From contig CABSMN010000026.1 in NCBI GenBank assembly GCA_902478765.1, forward strand, positions 1-9,408: DNA of 9,408 bases. The letters run 5' to 3'. Source of the stretch: an uncultured Collinsella sp. (GTDB lineage Bacteria; Actinomycetota; Coriobacteriia; Coriobacteriales; Coriobacteriaceae). Made by a program: the position numbers and the translations under genes. The notes below the pieces were generated by a model. That model did no database searches and was not told where the DNA came from. It was given only the letters and a program-made list of their open reading frames with translations. Of this stretch, positions 1-8,950 are shown piece after piece (the first letter of the stretch is position 1; each line of letters starts with the position of its first letter).

Positions 1-48
1 TCTACACTTCTAGCTTCGTCGGCAGCGTCAGATGTGTATAAGAGACAG
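1..48 (+). other. Illumina Nextera P5/i5 adapter contamination, not genomic
   Basis: Positions 1-7 match the end of the P5 flow-cell primer (TCTACAC). Positions 8-15 (TTCTAGCT) match an 8-base i5 index, S515 as I recall the Nextera XT v2 list. Positions 16-29 are the Nextera read-1 sequence TCGTCGGCAGCGTC, and 30-48 are the 19-base Tn5 mosaic end AGATGTGTATAAGAGACAG. The match is exact. Real sequence starts at 49. Conceptual translation of the junction gives the tail SYTHLTLPTKLEV on the minus strand and the start MCIRDS on the plus strand. Both are typical adapter-derived peptides and should be removed from any protein record. Confidence 0.98.
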
Positions 49-3000
49 CCTCGTACGGATCGGCAAACACGGCCTGGAGCTCCAACGTATCGTCCTCGAG
101 CCCCTCGACCATATCCTTGTCGAGCTTAACCCAGCAATGGGCGTCGCAGCTCAGCAGCAACTTGTTGCCCTCGGCATCCAGGACATACCAACCGGCAAAA
201 CGTTTGGTTCCCATAGGCGTAGCGTTGAGTTCGACCGTATCACCGAATTGATAGGAGCCCTCGCCGCACAGGGTGCTAACGCTATCGTCACTCGCGCTCA
301 AAACGACCTGATAGGACTTAGGCGTAAAGGTCGCCGTATAGGTGGCGTCACCCGCGACCTTAACGGTATAGTCGGCGTTCTCGCTGACTGTCTCGCCCTT
401 GTCGTCCGTCCAACCCGCAAACGAATACCCGGTGTTGGCGATCGCACGAAGCGTTGCGCGGTCGCCAGCCTCATAGCCACCAAAGCCGCTCACGGCTCCG
501 CCCTCGGCAGGCGAAGCAACGGTATGCACGACATACGAACCCGACGCAAAGACGGCATAGAGCGACGTATCCTCACGCACGGTAAATCGATAGGTTTTCT
601 TGGAGCTCACGCATGTGCCGTTACGGAACCAGCCCACAAAAGCCGTATCCTCGGCGGCGACCGCACGCACGGTTACGACCTGTCCAGCGGCATACGCCCC
701 CGCGCCCTCGACCGTGCCCATGCTCTCTTCACACGAGACGTCCACCGTATATTGTTTTGCCGAGAACACGGCCTGGAGCGCCGTGTCAGACGTCGGCACC
801 ACGTGATAGGTGATGTCGCGGCTTACCACGGCGCCCGAGGCATCGGCCCAATACTCAAACGCATAGCCCGAAAGCGCATGCGCGGTCAGCGTGGCGGCAT
901 GCCCCGCCTCAACGGTACCTGTGCCCTCGACCCAGCCGGCGACGCTCGATTCGACCAGCGAACCGGTGCCGGAATCGACTACCGCCGTGGCGTCGACTTC
1001 ATAGCTTTTTGCCATAAAGCGAGCGACGTGCACATGGCTGCGCTCCTGATGGCAGGTGAACTCCGCATCGGCAGACTCAAACGTGCCGTCGGCCGTATAC
1101 CAACCAGTAAAGACGTAACCGGGATTGGGCGTCGCCTTAAGGGCAACCTCCGCGCCGCGGTCGGCAAGGATTCGGCTCGCCTTGACGGTGCCGCCCTCCG
1201 CAGGATCGGCGAGAGGCACGCAGACGGTATCGATCGGCACAAAGGCCGCGGTAATAACGCAGTGTCCGGTTTTACCGCGAGCCTTCGCAACCAACGAGGT
1301 CTCGTGCTTAAGGCTCTTCAGGCGCCCGTTGACGTACCAACCCCAGAACAAATAGCCAGGACGAGCCTTGGCCGTCAGATGAAGGCTCTCCCCTAATTTG
1401 AACTTATCGGTCGTAGGCTTCACCACGGTCCCATTGCACGTCACGATACCGCCGAGCCACGAATCAGCCGTCACCATAACTTCGGGCTTTGAGTCGGTAA
1501 AGATCGCGGTATAGGCATCGCTCTTGGTGACCTTAACGACCAGCTCGGCAGAGTCGTACTCCTTACCGGAGCCATCCTTCCAATGGTCAAAGCGGTAGCC
1601 GTCGTTGGCCTTCGCCTTGAGCATCACCGTATCGCCGTATCCGCAGGTAACAGAAGACGCCCCCGGGTGGCCCTCGATCTCAACCGTACCGCGCTCCACA
1701 AAGGTCTTTTTTGCCTTCGCCGTCACGGTATACGTGTTTTCCTCAAACACCGCGCGCACGGTGCATTCCACGTCCTCGGGATAGAGCTCGAGGTAGCTGG
1801 GGTCGGTGCCCAAAAGCAGGTCCGTCTTGGCGTCGTACCAGCCCTTAAAGGTAAATTGTTTGCTCGCCTCGGCCGTGAGCTCTATGCTCAGCGTGGCAGG
1901 CTCGCCCTTCATGCAGTAGCCCTCGCCGTGTACCATATATTTGCCCGCCATGGCCGCGGCAGGCTCAACTACGACATCCACCTTGCAGGCGCGCGTAAAC
2001 TTCGCTTGGATCACGCAGTCGGTAATGGGCTCAAAGGTATAGGAACGCTCACTCGACACTAGCGTCGACGTGGTATCCGAGCCACCATTGCTCAGATACC
2101 AACCGTCAAAGATATAGCCCTCAGATGGCGTGGCCTCCGCGGTCACGCGCTCGCCCTCGGGAACCTCGAGGACCATGCCAGCAGTCTCGCCGCGCTTCAG
2201 TGCAACGGTGCCGCCCTCGAGCGGGTCAGCCTCGGTACGCACGGTATGCGTATCCCTGCCGTCCATCACGGCTTCGATCCGGGCATTCCCGTTAACGCGG
2301 TATTCGCAAACTTCCTGCTTGTTGGCAATCGTGATGCCCTGTGCATCGGTTTCGCGCCATTCCACAAACCGGTACGTTTTCTCCGGATTGTCGGGGCGCA
2401 CCTTGGGCCGTATCGTAAACGTAAGGATATCGCCATCCTTCGCGCGAACCTTGCCGTCCACGACCGGCACGCCATCGCACAGCACCTCGGCGCTGTCGAA
2501 GGGATCGGTATTCACCAGGATGGTCTTATCCGCCTTGCGGAAGCGCGCAACCAGATGGCGGTCGACCTCGGCCTTGAAGATATACGTGCGCTCGGGCGAA
2601 ACCTCGATGCCGTCCTCAAACCATCCCACAAAGGCATAGTCGGGACCCTCGCTCGCAGTGACCATAGCCTGATCGCCACGGGTGATGCTCTGCTTTACAG
2701 GGCTTGCGGTGCAGCCCGTCGAAAAATCGGCCTGAATGCCATCGGCTTCGGCAACCGCCGTAATCTCGACTTTTTTCTCGAATACGGCCGTCATCTTTAC
2801 AACCTCGGGCGTCAGGTCCGTGATCGTCATCGTCTTGAGAGGAGATGTCGAGACCTCGACGCCGTTCTCTTTCCAACATACGAAGCGATAGCCGGGATTT
2901 GCGACGGCTTCGAGCGTGGCAACCGTCCCCTCGTAGTGGAAACCACCGCCGGTAACGGCACCGCCCACCTCGGGCTGCGCGGTGGCAATAATTTCGATCT

Positions 3001-4045
3001 TATGGTCACCATGAGGCTTGGGCTTCTTGCGGTCGTCGATGATGTCCCTAATCTCCTTGAGCACCTTCGTGCCGACGGCGGCAACATCCTCGATATTGTC
3101 GGCCATACCGATCTCAATTACCGCATCGGCCGCGATGGGATCGACGATCTCGCCCAAGCCATACATGGTAGCGAGAACGGCCGCAGCCGTAATCGCGGCG
3201 ATGAGCGCGGCCTTCAGCGCCGCAAGTGACTCATCGGGGTCAGTCGCCTCCCGGAAATGCGCGGTGTACTGCACATCTCCCTCGAGCACAAACGTGTAGG
3301 ACGGACCATCGTCGCCGGAATAGACAACGTTACCGAGGGCATCGGTCGCATAGTCAAACACATAACCGGGCGACGGGACGGCCACGACCGTGACGCGCGA
3401 CCCGATACCGTACAGACCGGTGGAAAGGAACTGCCCGAGCGGCTGCCCGTTCTCATTGACCCCATCCACACTCAGCACAACGCTCGCCTGCGGAGCGCAG
3501 TATCGCGGAGTGATCTCGATCCTAGCGTCAGTCTTGTCCTCGGACACAATCGCGTCCGCCTTGTCCACCGTATAGGTAAAGTCGAGCTGATCGCTCGCGG
3601 CGTACGTATCATCGCCCTCGCCCAGATACCAGCCCAGGAACAGGGCGTTATCCGTGACGGCGGAAACCTCAACCGTCTCGCCGGCATTGCGATAGCAGTT
3701 TTGGGCGGTAACACTCAGGTGTGCATAGTCCTGCGACGAATCGGTCGCCTGCGCATCGTTGACATGCACCGCATAGTCCTTGAGCTTAAAGCGAGCCTCG
3801 AGGGACAGATCCTTATCCGGCGTAAACGTGTAGACCGTCTCTTTGGAGATGTACTTGCCGGACTCGGTGTCATACCAGCCCTTAAAGGTAAGGTTGTCGT
3901 TGAGCATCCCCAAAGCACCGGCATCGAGCGTGACCTCGGCGCCCGCATCGATTGTCGTCGCGCCGGAAACATCGGGCAGCTCAACGCCGTCCATCAGTTT
4001 GCGTTCGCCTTTATCGATCGATTGGGCATAGGAGATCTGGAACGA
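49..4045 (-). repeat. Array of about fifteen InlB-type B-repeats (residues 915-2246)
   Basis: Units of about 65-90 residues recur. Each has an aromatic core such as FKGWYD, FVGWFE, FDHWKD, FAGWTD or FEYWAD and a closing strand such as YTATF, LQAVF or LVARF. This is the signature of Listeria InlB B-repeat/Flg_new-like domains and their divergent relatives. The units have diverged strongly from each other, unlike the leucine-rich modules, so this array is old. Such repeats usually act as beta-rich stalks. The last visible unit is complete or nearly so (ending LQAVFADPYE) before the adapter begins. Confidence 0.85.
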
Positions 4046-6787
4046 CGTCGGCTCAGGCTTCTTAAGCTGTAGCGTGCCCTTGGTCTGGGTTTCAAAATGC
4101 GAATAGCCGTCGTCATACACGAGCTTTACGGGTTGTCCGTCCATCGACTCGTCGAAGACGTCGCCGTCACAGGGAGTTGCCGTTAGGTACTCACCGAGCT
4201 CTTCCTTTATGAGGGCTTCGTAGTTCCAAATCGATACCGAATGCGGGTAATCGAGCTCGACGCTCATGCCCTCGAGCGAAATGGTGTCCCCCGGCTCATA
4301 GGTCATGTTGTTGGGGTCGCATGAGATCTCAACGTTCTCGAGCACCTTGCCCACCGGGACGGGCAGGCAGCCGTTGTACCTCTCCCAAACAGCTCTGGGC
4401 TCTCCTTTGCTGTACTTAGGAATCATCTTTGCGGGGACCATGACGGTCATGTTGTATTTGGGGAATGTGTCGCTGTTAATGAGCACCACGTGGTTGCACC
4501 CAAAGAACACGGTCTCGAGATTGGTGCTGCCAAACGCCTTTTCCGGCAACTCCTCGATCTTGGAGTTATATGGCAGCGTCAGCCCGCCGTTCAAGTCGGT
4601 GCCGTAGAAGCAGGTGTGGCCAAGCGTTTCGACCGTTGTGTTGCTCTCGAGCCCGGTGGTAGCAAGGTTCGAGCAGAACCTGAACGCGCAAACGCCAATC
4701 GATGTAATGGAGGCATTCTTGTCCAGGCCGGTATCGGTCAGAGCCTTGCAGCCTTCGTAGGCTCTGTCGGGAATCGATGTGAGGCCGACAACCTTGTCGA
4801 GCCCCGTGGACACCAGCCCACAGTCGACAAACGCGGCGTCACCCATAGAGCCAATGGTAGTAGTCTCGCTGATGTTCAGGCTCGCAAGCGACTTGCAGCC
4901 ATAGAATGCCTCTTTCCCGATGGTGCCGATGGTCATACCGGAAAGGCTTATATCGGTGAGATTCGGACAATTATAGAAGGCGTGCAGTCCAATTTTAGAA
5001 ATGGAGCTATTCTCAAAGCGCACTGAACGCAGATTGGTAGAGTCGGCACAGAGCTGTGCGTCGACTTCATCAACCCCGTAATCAACAATCAAATTCGTTA
5101 CCATTCGACCATCGACAGAGTTCTCGCGCGGGTTGTTTTCATCGATTTCTACCGTAAGATTTCCGTTTGCGTCGCACGGATACAGATAGTAGTTGGGCAT
5201 GAGCTTGGCATACTCGTAGGCCGCCTGCTGCAGGTTGCCCTTGCTGTATGCGACAAGGCGCGTGTAGCCATCGTCGTACACGAGCTGTATAGGTTCTCCG
5301 TCCATCGACTCGTCGAAGACATCACCATCGCAGGGGGTCGCCGTAAGGTATTCGCCGAGTTCTTCCTTTATGAGCGCTTCGTAGTCGCTATCCATCGTCG
5401 AATGAGGATATTGAAATGTGACACTCATGCCCTCGAGCGAGATCTTTTCCCCCGGCTGATAGGCCATCTTGTCGGGATCACGCGAGATCTCAATCTTTTG
5501 GAGCATCTTGCCTACGGGGACGGGCAGGCTACCATTGCAGCTCTCCCAAACCTCTTTAGGGTGGCCGCTTTCGTATTGCGAAACCATCTTGGCAGGGACC
5601 ATGACAGTCATGTATTGCTTGGGAAACGTGGTGGAATTAATGAGCACCACATGGTCGCACCCAAGGTACACGGTTTCGAGCTTAGAGTCAGAGAACGCAC
5701 AACTCGGCAGTACCTCAATCTTGGAATATAGGGGCAGCGTCAGCCCACCGCTCATATTGGTCCCAGAGAAACAACCTTCGCGGAGCGTCTCGATCGTCGT
5801 ATTGCTCTCGAGTCCCGTCGTCGCAAGGCACGAGCAGTTTCTGAACGCATCGACTCCGATTGATGTGATGGAGGTATTCTTATCCAGGCCAGTATCGGTT
5901 AGAGCCTTGCAGCCGTCGTAGGCCATGAGAGGAATCGACGTGAGGCCAACAACCTTATCGAGTCCCGTGGACACCAGTCCACTCTCGGCAAACGCGGCGT
6001 CGCCCATAGAGCCAATAGTGGCAACCTCGTTGATGTTCAAACTCGTAAGCGACTTGCAGCTATAGAATGCCTCTTTTCCGATGTGACCGATAGTCATACC
6101 GGAAAGGCTGATATCGATGAGGTTCGGGCAGTTATAGAAGGCGTGTGTTCCGATTTTAGAAATTGAGCTGTTCTCAAAGCGCACTGAACGCAGATTGGTC
6201 GAGTCGGCGCAGAGCTGTACGTCGACTAAATCCGTCCTGTAATCGATAATCAAATTCGTTACCATCCGACCGTCGACGGAGTTCTCGCGCGGGTTGTTCT
6301 CATCAATCTCTACCGTTACATTTCCGTCTGCATCGCACGGATACAGGTAGTAGTTCGGCATGAACTTGGCATACTCGTAGACCGTTGGCTCGTACGTGAG
6401 GGCATCGACTTCGCTGTCGTCAGACGGGGACTCCGCCGTAGCAGCCAGGCTCCTTGCGACATCTGAATCGGCAGCAGCGCCCGCAAGGTCTTGAGCCAAG
6501 CTCGACGTGAAAGTGCTGGTATCCGAGCTGGACGATTCGTCCTGAGCGTTATTCGTTTGGTCGGAAGTTGTGGATGAGCTGCCCTCGCCCGAAGACGACG
6601 CGTTATCGACCGCATCGACATCAGCGTCAGAGCCCGAGTCTGCCTCTTGGACCTCGCTCTCGACGGCGACCGCCCCGGCATCATCGGCATAGGCTGTGCT
6701 GGGAGCAAGGGGTATCGAGGTCACGACCATCGCGACCGAAAGATAGACGACTAAAAACCTATAGAGGGCAGCAGTGATCCTGTTCAT
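49..6787 (-). CDS. Giant secreted BspA-like LRR / InlB B-repeat surface protein, C-terminus missing
   Basis: At least 2246 residues are encoded; no stop codon is reached before the adapter. The ATG at 6787 has a strong Shine-Dalgarno sequence, GGGAAGG, 5 nt upstream. Residues 1-34 form a Sec signal peptide: basic start MNRITAALYR, hydrophobic 11-29, signal peptidase I site AYA|DD after residue 34. Residues 35-136 are a Ser/Asp/Glu-rich linker. Residues 137-520 and 524-907 are two near-copies of one module: BspA-type leucine-rich repeats (IG..AF..C..L pattern, LRR_5-like), then an Ig-like domain (Y.PGE.ISLEGMSV). From about 915 on there are some fifteen InlB-type B-repeats, recognised by G(Y/F).F.GW(Y/F) and a closing A.F. 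An Ala-rich hydrophobic stretch lies at 1193-1211. These domain types occur in bacterial adhesins and cell-wall proteins, so a role in binding host or microbial surfaces is likely; the ligand is unknown. A sortase signal or other anchor would lie in the missing C-terminus. Confidence 0.9.
3155..3211 (-). other. Ala-rich hydrophobic segment inside the B-repeat array (residues 1193-1211)
   Basis: Nineteen residues with no charge (AALIAAITAAAVLATMYGL) sit between the third and fourth B-repeats. They are followed by a segment predicted helical by eye and rich in Asp, Glu and Lys (GEIVDPIAADAVIEIG to about DRKKPKPHGDHK). It is long enough for a membrane helix. However, the B-repeats on both sides belong outside the cell, so a buried helical insert is as likely as a true transmembrane span. 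Confidence 0.5.
4067..5218 (-). repeat. Tandem LRR/Ig-like module, copy 2 (residues 524-907)
   Basis: The module starts at YEYAKLMPNYYLYPCD and ends at KGTLQ, 384 codons, the same length as copy 1. Long DNA stretches agree, for example around 5118-5140 against 6279-6301. By eye roughly four in five residues are identical, and the differences cluster in the leucine-rich-repeat part. The end of the Ig-like domain (KEELGEYLTATPCDGDVF) is unchanged. This is a segmental duplication within the gene. Confidence 0.92.
5228..6379 (-). repeat. Tandem LRR/Ig-like module, copy 1 (residues 137-520)
   Basis: The module starts at YEYAKFMPNYYLYPCD and ends at KGNLQ. About 270 residues of BspA-like leucine-rich repeats, with phrases such as IGTHAFYNCPNL and IGKEAFYSCKSL, are followed by an Ig-like domain of about 90 residues beginning LQKIEISRDPDKM. 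It is 384 codons long, the same as copy 2, and lies 9 bp from it. Identity to copy 2 is high in both protein and DNA. Confidence 0.92.
6686..6787 (-). other. Signal peptide of the giant surface protein (residues 1-34)
   Basis: The n-region contains Arg3 and Arg10. The hydrophobic core runs from Phe11 to about Ala28 (FLVVYLSVAMVVTSIPLA), and A-Y-A before Asp35-Asp36 fits the AxA rule for signal peptidase I. There is no lipobox cysteine near the cleavage site, so this is not a lipoprotein. The following linker (35-136) is rich in Ser, Asp and Glu, as is common between a signal peptide and the first folded domain of a wall-associated protein. Confidence 0.88.
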
Positions 6788-6791
6788 AGGA

Positions 6792-6876
6792 ACCTTCCCG
6801 CAATTCGCAAAGATACAGAGTCCCAGTGTGGGCCATCATTTCACATTACCCCGTATAAGCGACAATGCGGGAAGGT
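6792..6876 (-). promoter_or_regulatory. Long-range inverted repeat in the leader of the surface-protein gene
   Basis: ACCTTCCCGCA at 6792-6802 is an exact reverse complement of TGCGGGAAGGT at 6866-6876. Further in, TCGC at 6805-6808 pairs with GCGA at 6859-6862 after a 2/3-base internal loop, giving 15 paired bases around a 50-nt interior. In a transcript made from the minus strand, the upstream arm would pair with the arm carrying GGGAAGG and hide the ribosome binding site. Short flanking repeats around a small segment in front of a surface-protein gene could also mark an invertible DNA element. I found no convincing -35/-10 pair or T-rich terminator in the 126-nt gap (6788-6913). Confidence 0.5.
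6793..6799 (-). promoter_or_regulatory. Shine-Dalgarno sequence of the surface-protein gene
   Basis: GGGAAGG on the minus strand, 5 nt before the ATG at 6787, supports that start. The site lies entirely within the proximal arm of the inverted repeat at 6792-6876, so its accessibility may depend on the fold of the leader. Confidence 0.75.
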
Positions 6877-6913
6877 AGCGCAAACGGTTTATCTATGGGA
6901 GCAAAAGGTTGGT

Positions 6914-8056
6914 CTAATCGCAGCTCAAATCGCGCAGAGCCTCAATCGCCATGTCGACTTCCTCGGCCGTATTGAAATAGCCAAACGAGAATCGGACGAC
7001 ACCCTGGCGCTCGGTTCCCAGCGCGCGGTGCATGAGCGGAGCGCAATGGGCACCGGGGCGCGTCGCAATCCCCCACCCCTGCATGAGCGCATCCGAGATC
7101 TCGGCCGAATCGATATCGCCCACGTTGAGCGACACAATCGCAGAGCGCGTCGGCTGGTCAAAGGCACCGTAAAGCTTGATCTCCGGGATTTCGCGCACAC
7201 CGGCAAGAAAGCGATCAGCGAGCGCACGCTCGCGGGAAGCAATCACCTCGACCCCGCCTTGCGCCTCGATATAGTCAAGGCCGGCAGAAAGGCCCGCGAT
7301 GCCGTGACCGTTGAGCGTGCCCGCCTCCAGGCGCGTGGGCCACTCAAGCGGCTGCAGCGCATCGAAGCTGTGCACGCCCGTGCCGCCCATGGCCCACGGA
7401 GCCACGTCAATGCCCTCCGCCACGGCCAGGCCGCCGGTCCCCTGCGGACCCATGAGCCCCTTGTGGCCGGTAAAGCACACAACATCGAGCCCCATGGCAT
7501 CCATGTCAATCTTCGCCGTGCCGGCAGACTGCGAGGCATCGACGATCACGAGCGCGCCGGCCGCATGGGCCATGGCAGCCACGCGCGCGATGTCGACCGC
7601 GTTGCCGGTCACATTGGAGGCGTGCGTCACCACCACGGCACGCGTGCCCGGCGTGACCAGCTGCTCGAGCTCGTCATAGTCGAGCGCGCCGTTCGCGTCG
7701 CAGCCCGCATGCTCAACGGTCACGCCCTGCTCTGCCGACAGGCGGTTGAGCGGACGCAGCACGGAGTTGTGCTCAAGCACCGTCGTAACCACACGGTCGC
7801 CGGGGCGCACCACGCCATTGATGACGGTGTTGAGCGCCGCGGTGGAGTTGGGCGTGAAGCACACATGGTCCGCCCTCGGGCAACCCAAAAGGCGCGCAAG
7901 CTTGGCGCGGCAGCCGTGGATGGTACGTGCCGCATCGAGCGCACCCGAGGTGGCACCGCGCCCGGCATTGCCGAGCGAGCACATCGCCTGCGCCACGGCA
8001 TCGATGACCGTCTGCGGCTTGTGCATGGTCGTCGCCGCGTTATCCAGGTAGATCAT
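6914..8056 (-). CDS. Class V PLP enzyme, cysteine desulfurase / selenocysteine lyase family (EF2568-like)
   Basis: The product has 380 residues, a normal length for the family. Such enzymes remove sulfur or selenium from cysteine or selenocysteine as an enzyme-bound persulfide or perselenide; here the substrate is inferred. Visible landmarks are YLDNAATT at 3-10, LEHNS at 94-98 (His96 stacks on PLP in relatives), VDASQSAG at 172-179 (Asp173 and Gln176 contact PLP), and GHKG at 197-200 with Lys199 as the PLP lysine. RPGAHCAP at 333-340 places Cys338 as the likely catalytic cysteine. The best match I recall is the subfamily named after Enterococcus EF2568, which is found with orphan selD genes. 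The ATG at 8056 is chosen over a GTG at 8071 because GGGAGGT lies 6 nt upstream and the ATG overlaps the previous stop codon as ATGA. It ends at TAG. Selenium, rather than Fe-S, is suggested by its neighbours. Confidence 0.9.
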   Translation of the reverse strand: MIYLDNAATTMHKPQTVIDAVAQAMCSLGNAGRGATSGALDAARTIHGCRAKLARLLGCPRADHVCFTPNSTAALNTVINGVVRPGDRVVTTVLEHNSVLRPLNRLSAEQGVTVEHAGCDANGALDYDELEQLVTPGTRAVVVTHASNVTGNAVDIARVAAMAHAAGALVIVDASQSAGTAKIDMDAMGLDVVCFTGHKGLMGPQGTGGLAVAEGIDVAPWAMGGTGVHSFDALQPLEWPTRLEAGTLNGHGIAGLSAGLDYIEAQGGVEVIASRERALADRFLAGVREIPEIKLYGAFDQPTRSAIVSLNVGDIDSAEISDALMQGWGIATRPGAHCAPLMHRALGTERQGVVRFSFGYFNTAEEVDMAIEALRDLSCD

Positions 8057-8304
8057 CGCACGACCTCCCACATATCGATCACGGTATAGCCCTCGGTGGG
8101 AACACCCGCCTCGGCGAGTTCGCCGCGCAGCAGTTCCTCATCGGCAGGCAACGCCTTCCACGCCAAACCGCAGCCGGCAGCGACCTCCCCGGGCACGGGA
8201 ATCGTTCGCCCGGGAAGGCCGCGCTCGACGCACAGGGACTCGCAGCCCATGGCGGCCGCCGTGGTGGGAAACGTGATGACAAGCGCCGGGCGCTTCTCCC
8301 TCAT
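8053..8304 (-). CDS. DUF3343 family putative Se/S carrier protein
   Basis: A small protein of 83 residues, the usual size for the family. It begins MREKRPALVITFPTTAAAMGCESLC and carries the family's hallmark segment VPGEVAAGCGLAWKA at about 37-51. Three cysteines are present: Cys21, Cys25 and Cys45. Cys45 lies in the conserved GCGLAWK motif and is the best candidate for a redox or carrier residue. The biochemical role is not established to my knowledge; the Pfam family is described as a putative Se/S carrier because of its gene neighbours. The ATG at 8304, with GGAG 5 nt upstream, is preferred over an in-frame TTG at 8319. The TGA stop overlaps the ATG of the desulfurase gene, so the two are probably translationally coupled. 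yedF ends 19 nt upstream. Confidence 0.85.
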   Translation of the reverse strand: MREKRPALVITFPTTAAAMGCESLCVERGLPGRTIPVPGEVAAGCGLAWKALPADEELLRGELAEAGVPTEGYTVIDMWEVVR

Positions 8305-8323
8305 GGCAACTCCAACCAATACG

Positions 8324-8950
8324 CTACGGGCGCACGACGCGCACGGCCTGTTCCATCTTCTCCACGATCACGTACATGTTCGTGACCTCGCCCACCGCGA
8401 GCTGGTCCTTAATGCCAAAGTGATCGAGGCAGGTGCCGCAGGTGAGAATCTCGACACCCTGCTCCGCCAGGCCCTTCAGGTCATCGAGCACCGGCGAGCC
8501 CTCGACGGTGAGCTTGGCGCCGCCGTTGTAGAACAGCATCGTGGCGGGCAGCTCCTCCTGCTGTGTCACGGCAAAGATAAAGGCCTTCATGAGCTTGTGG
8601 CCCAGCTCGTCGTCGCCGCGGCCCATGCAATCGGTGTAGACGGAAACGACCAGCTGGCCCTTGCCGGCGCTGGCATCACAGAAGGCAGCGCCATCCTGCT
8701 CGGGATCGGCCATGGCAACGGCGCCAGAGGTCGCCACGGTCACGTGCCACTCGGCGTCAGAAACCTTCTCGACCGAGGCCGTGCAGCCCTTCTCCTGCGC
8801 CATCTTGGAGATGTTCTTGACGGCGGTCTCGTTGTCGACCGAGGTCACCACAGCACCCTCGCCATCGAGCTGTTTCAGAGCTTTGAGCGTCTTGACGACG
8901 GGCAGCGGGCAGGCATCGCCCATGGCATTGACTTCAATCTTGGTAGACAT
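8324..8950 (-). CDS. yedF: YedF, selenium-metabolism sulfurtransferase-like protein
   Basis: The product has 208 residues in two domains. Residues 1-75 are a TusA/SirA-like domain with the CPxP motif at 14-17 (Cys14 in DACPLP), the site that carries a persulfide in TusA. Residues 98-208 are a DsrE-like domain with the family's phrases TDCMGRGDDELGHKLMKAF (Cys108) and ILTCGTCLDHFGI (Cys171 and Cys174). This two-domain form is the selenium-associated YedF family, usually encoded next to selD; its exact activity is not settled. The start at ATG 8950 has AAAGGA 7 nt upstream. The same frame stays open far into selD, but the conserved domain begins just after this methionine. It lies 61 nt downstream of selD and 19 nt before the DUF3343 gene, fitting one operon. 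A role in handing activated selenium to or from SelD is inferred. Confidence 0.92.
   Translation of the reverse strand: MSTKIEVNAMGDACPLPVVKTLKALKQLDGEGAVVTSVDNETAVKNISKMAQEKGCTASVEKVSDAEWHVTVATSGAVAMADPEQDGAAFCDASAGKGQLVVSVYTDCMGRGDDELGHKLMKAFIFAVTQQEELPATMLFYNGGAKLTVEGSPVLDDLKGLAEQGVEILTCGTCLDHFGIKDQLAVGEVTNMYVIVEKMEQAVRVVRP

Noticed and set aside
15..48. LPTKL near the end of the giant protein as a sortase LPxTG-like anchor
   Set aside because: It is encoded by the Nextera adapter, not by the genome; the real C-terminus is not in the window.
32..1396. A 454-residue plus-strand reading frame beginning MCIRDS
   Set aside because: The start lies in adapter sequence, the rest is antisense to the B-repeat array, and the product is Arg/His-rich with no recognisable domain.
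2246..3229. A 327-residue plus-strand frame, and another at 3257-4072
   Set aside because: Both are antisense shadows of the B-repeat coding region, with no ribosome binding site or domain of their own.
6788..6913. A sigma-70 promoter or rho-independent terminator in the gap between the desulfurase and surface-protein genes
   Set aside because: TATACG, TAATGT and TATCTT occur on the minus strand, but none has a credible -35 box at 16-18 nt. The hairpins present are not followed by a T-tract.
8053..8055. TGA at the end of the DUF3343 gene as a selenocysteine codon, given the selenium context
   Set aside because: The protein already has the normal family length, and the TGA overlaps a well-supported start codon with its own Shine-Dalgarno sequence.
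7028..8089. A 353-residue plus-strand frame opposite the desulfurase gene
   Set aside because: Its His/Arg-rich composition is typical of an antisense frame in high-GC DNA. The minus strand encodes a complete PLP enzyme with all expected motifs.
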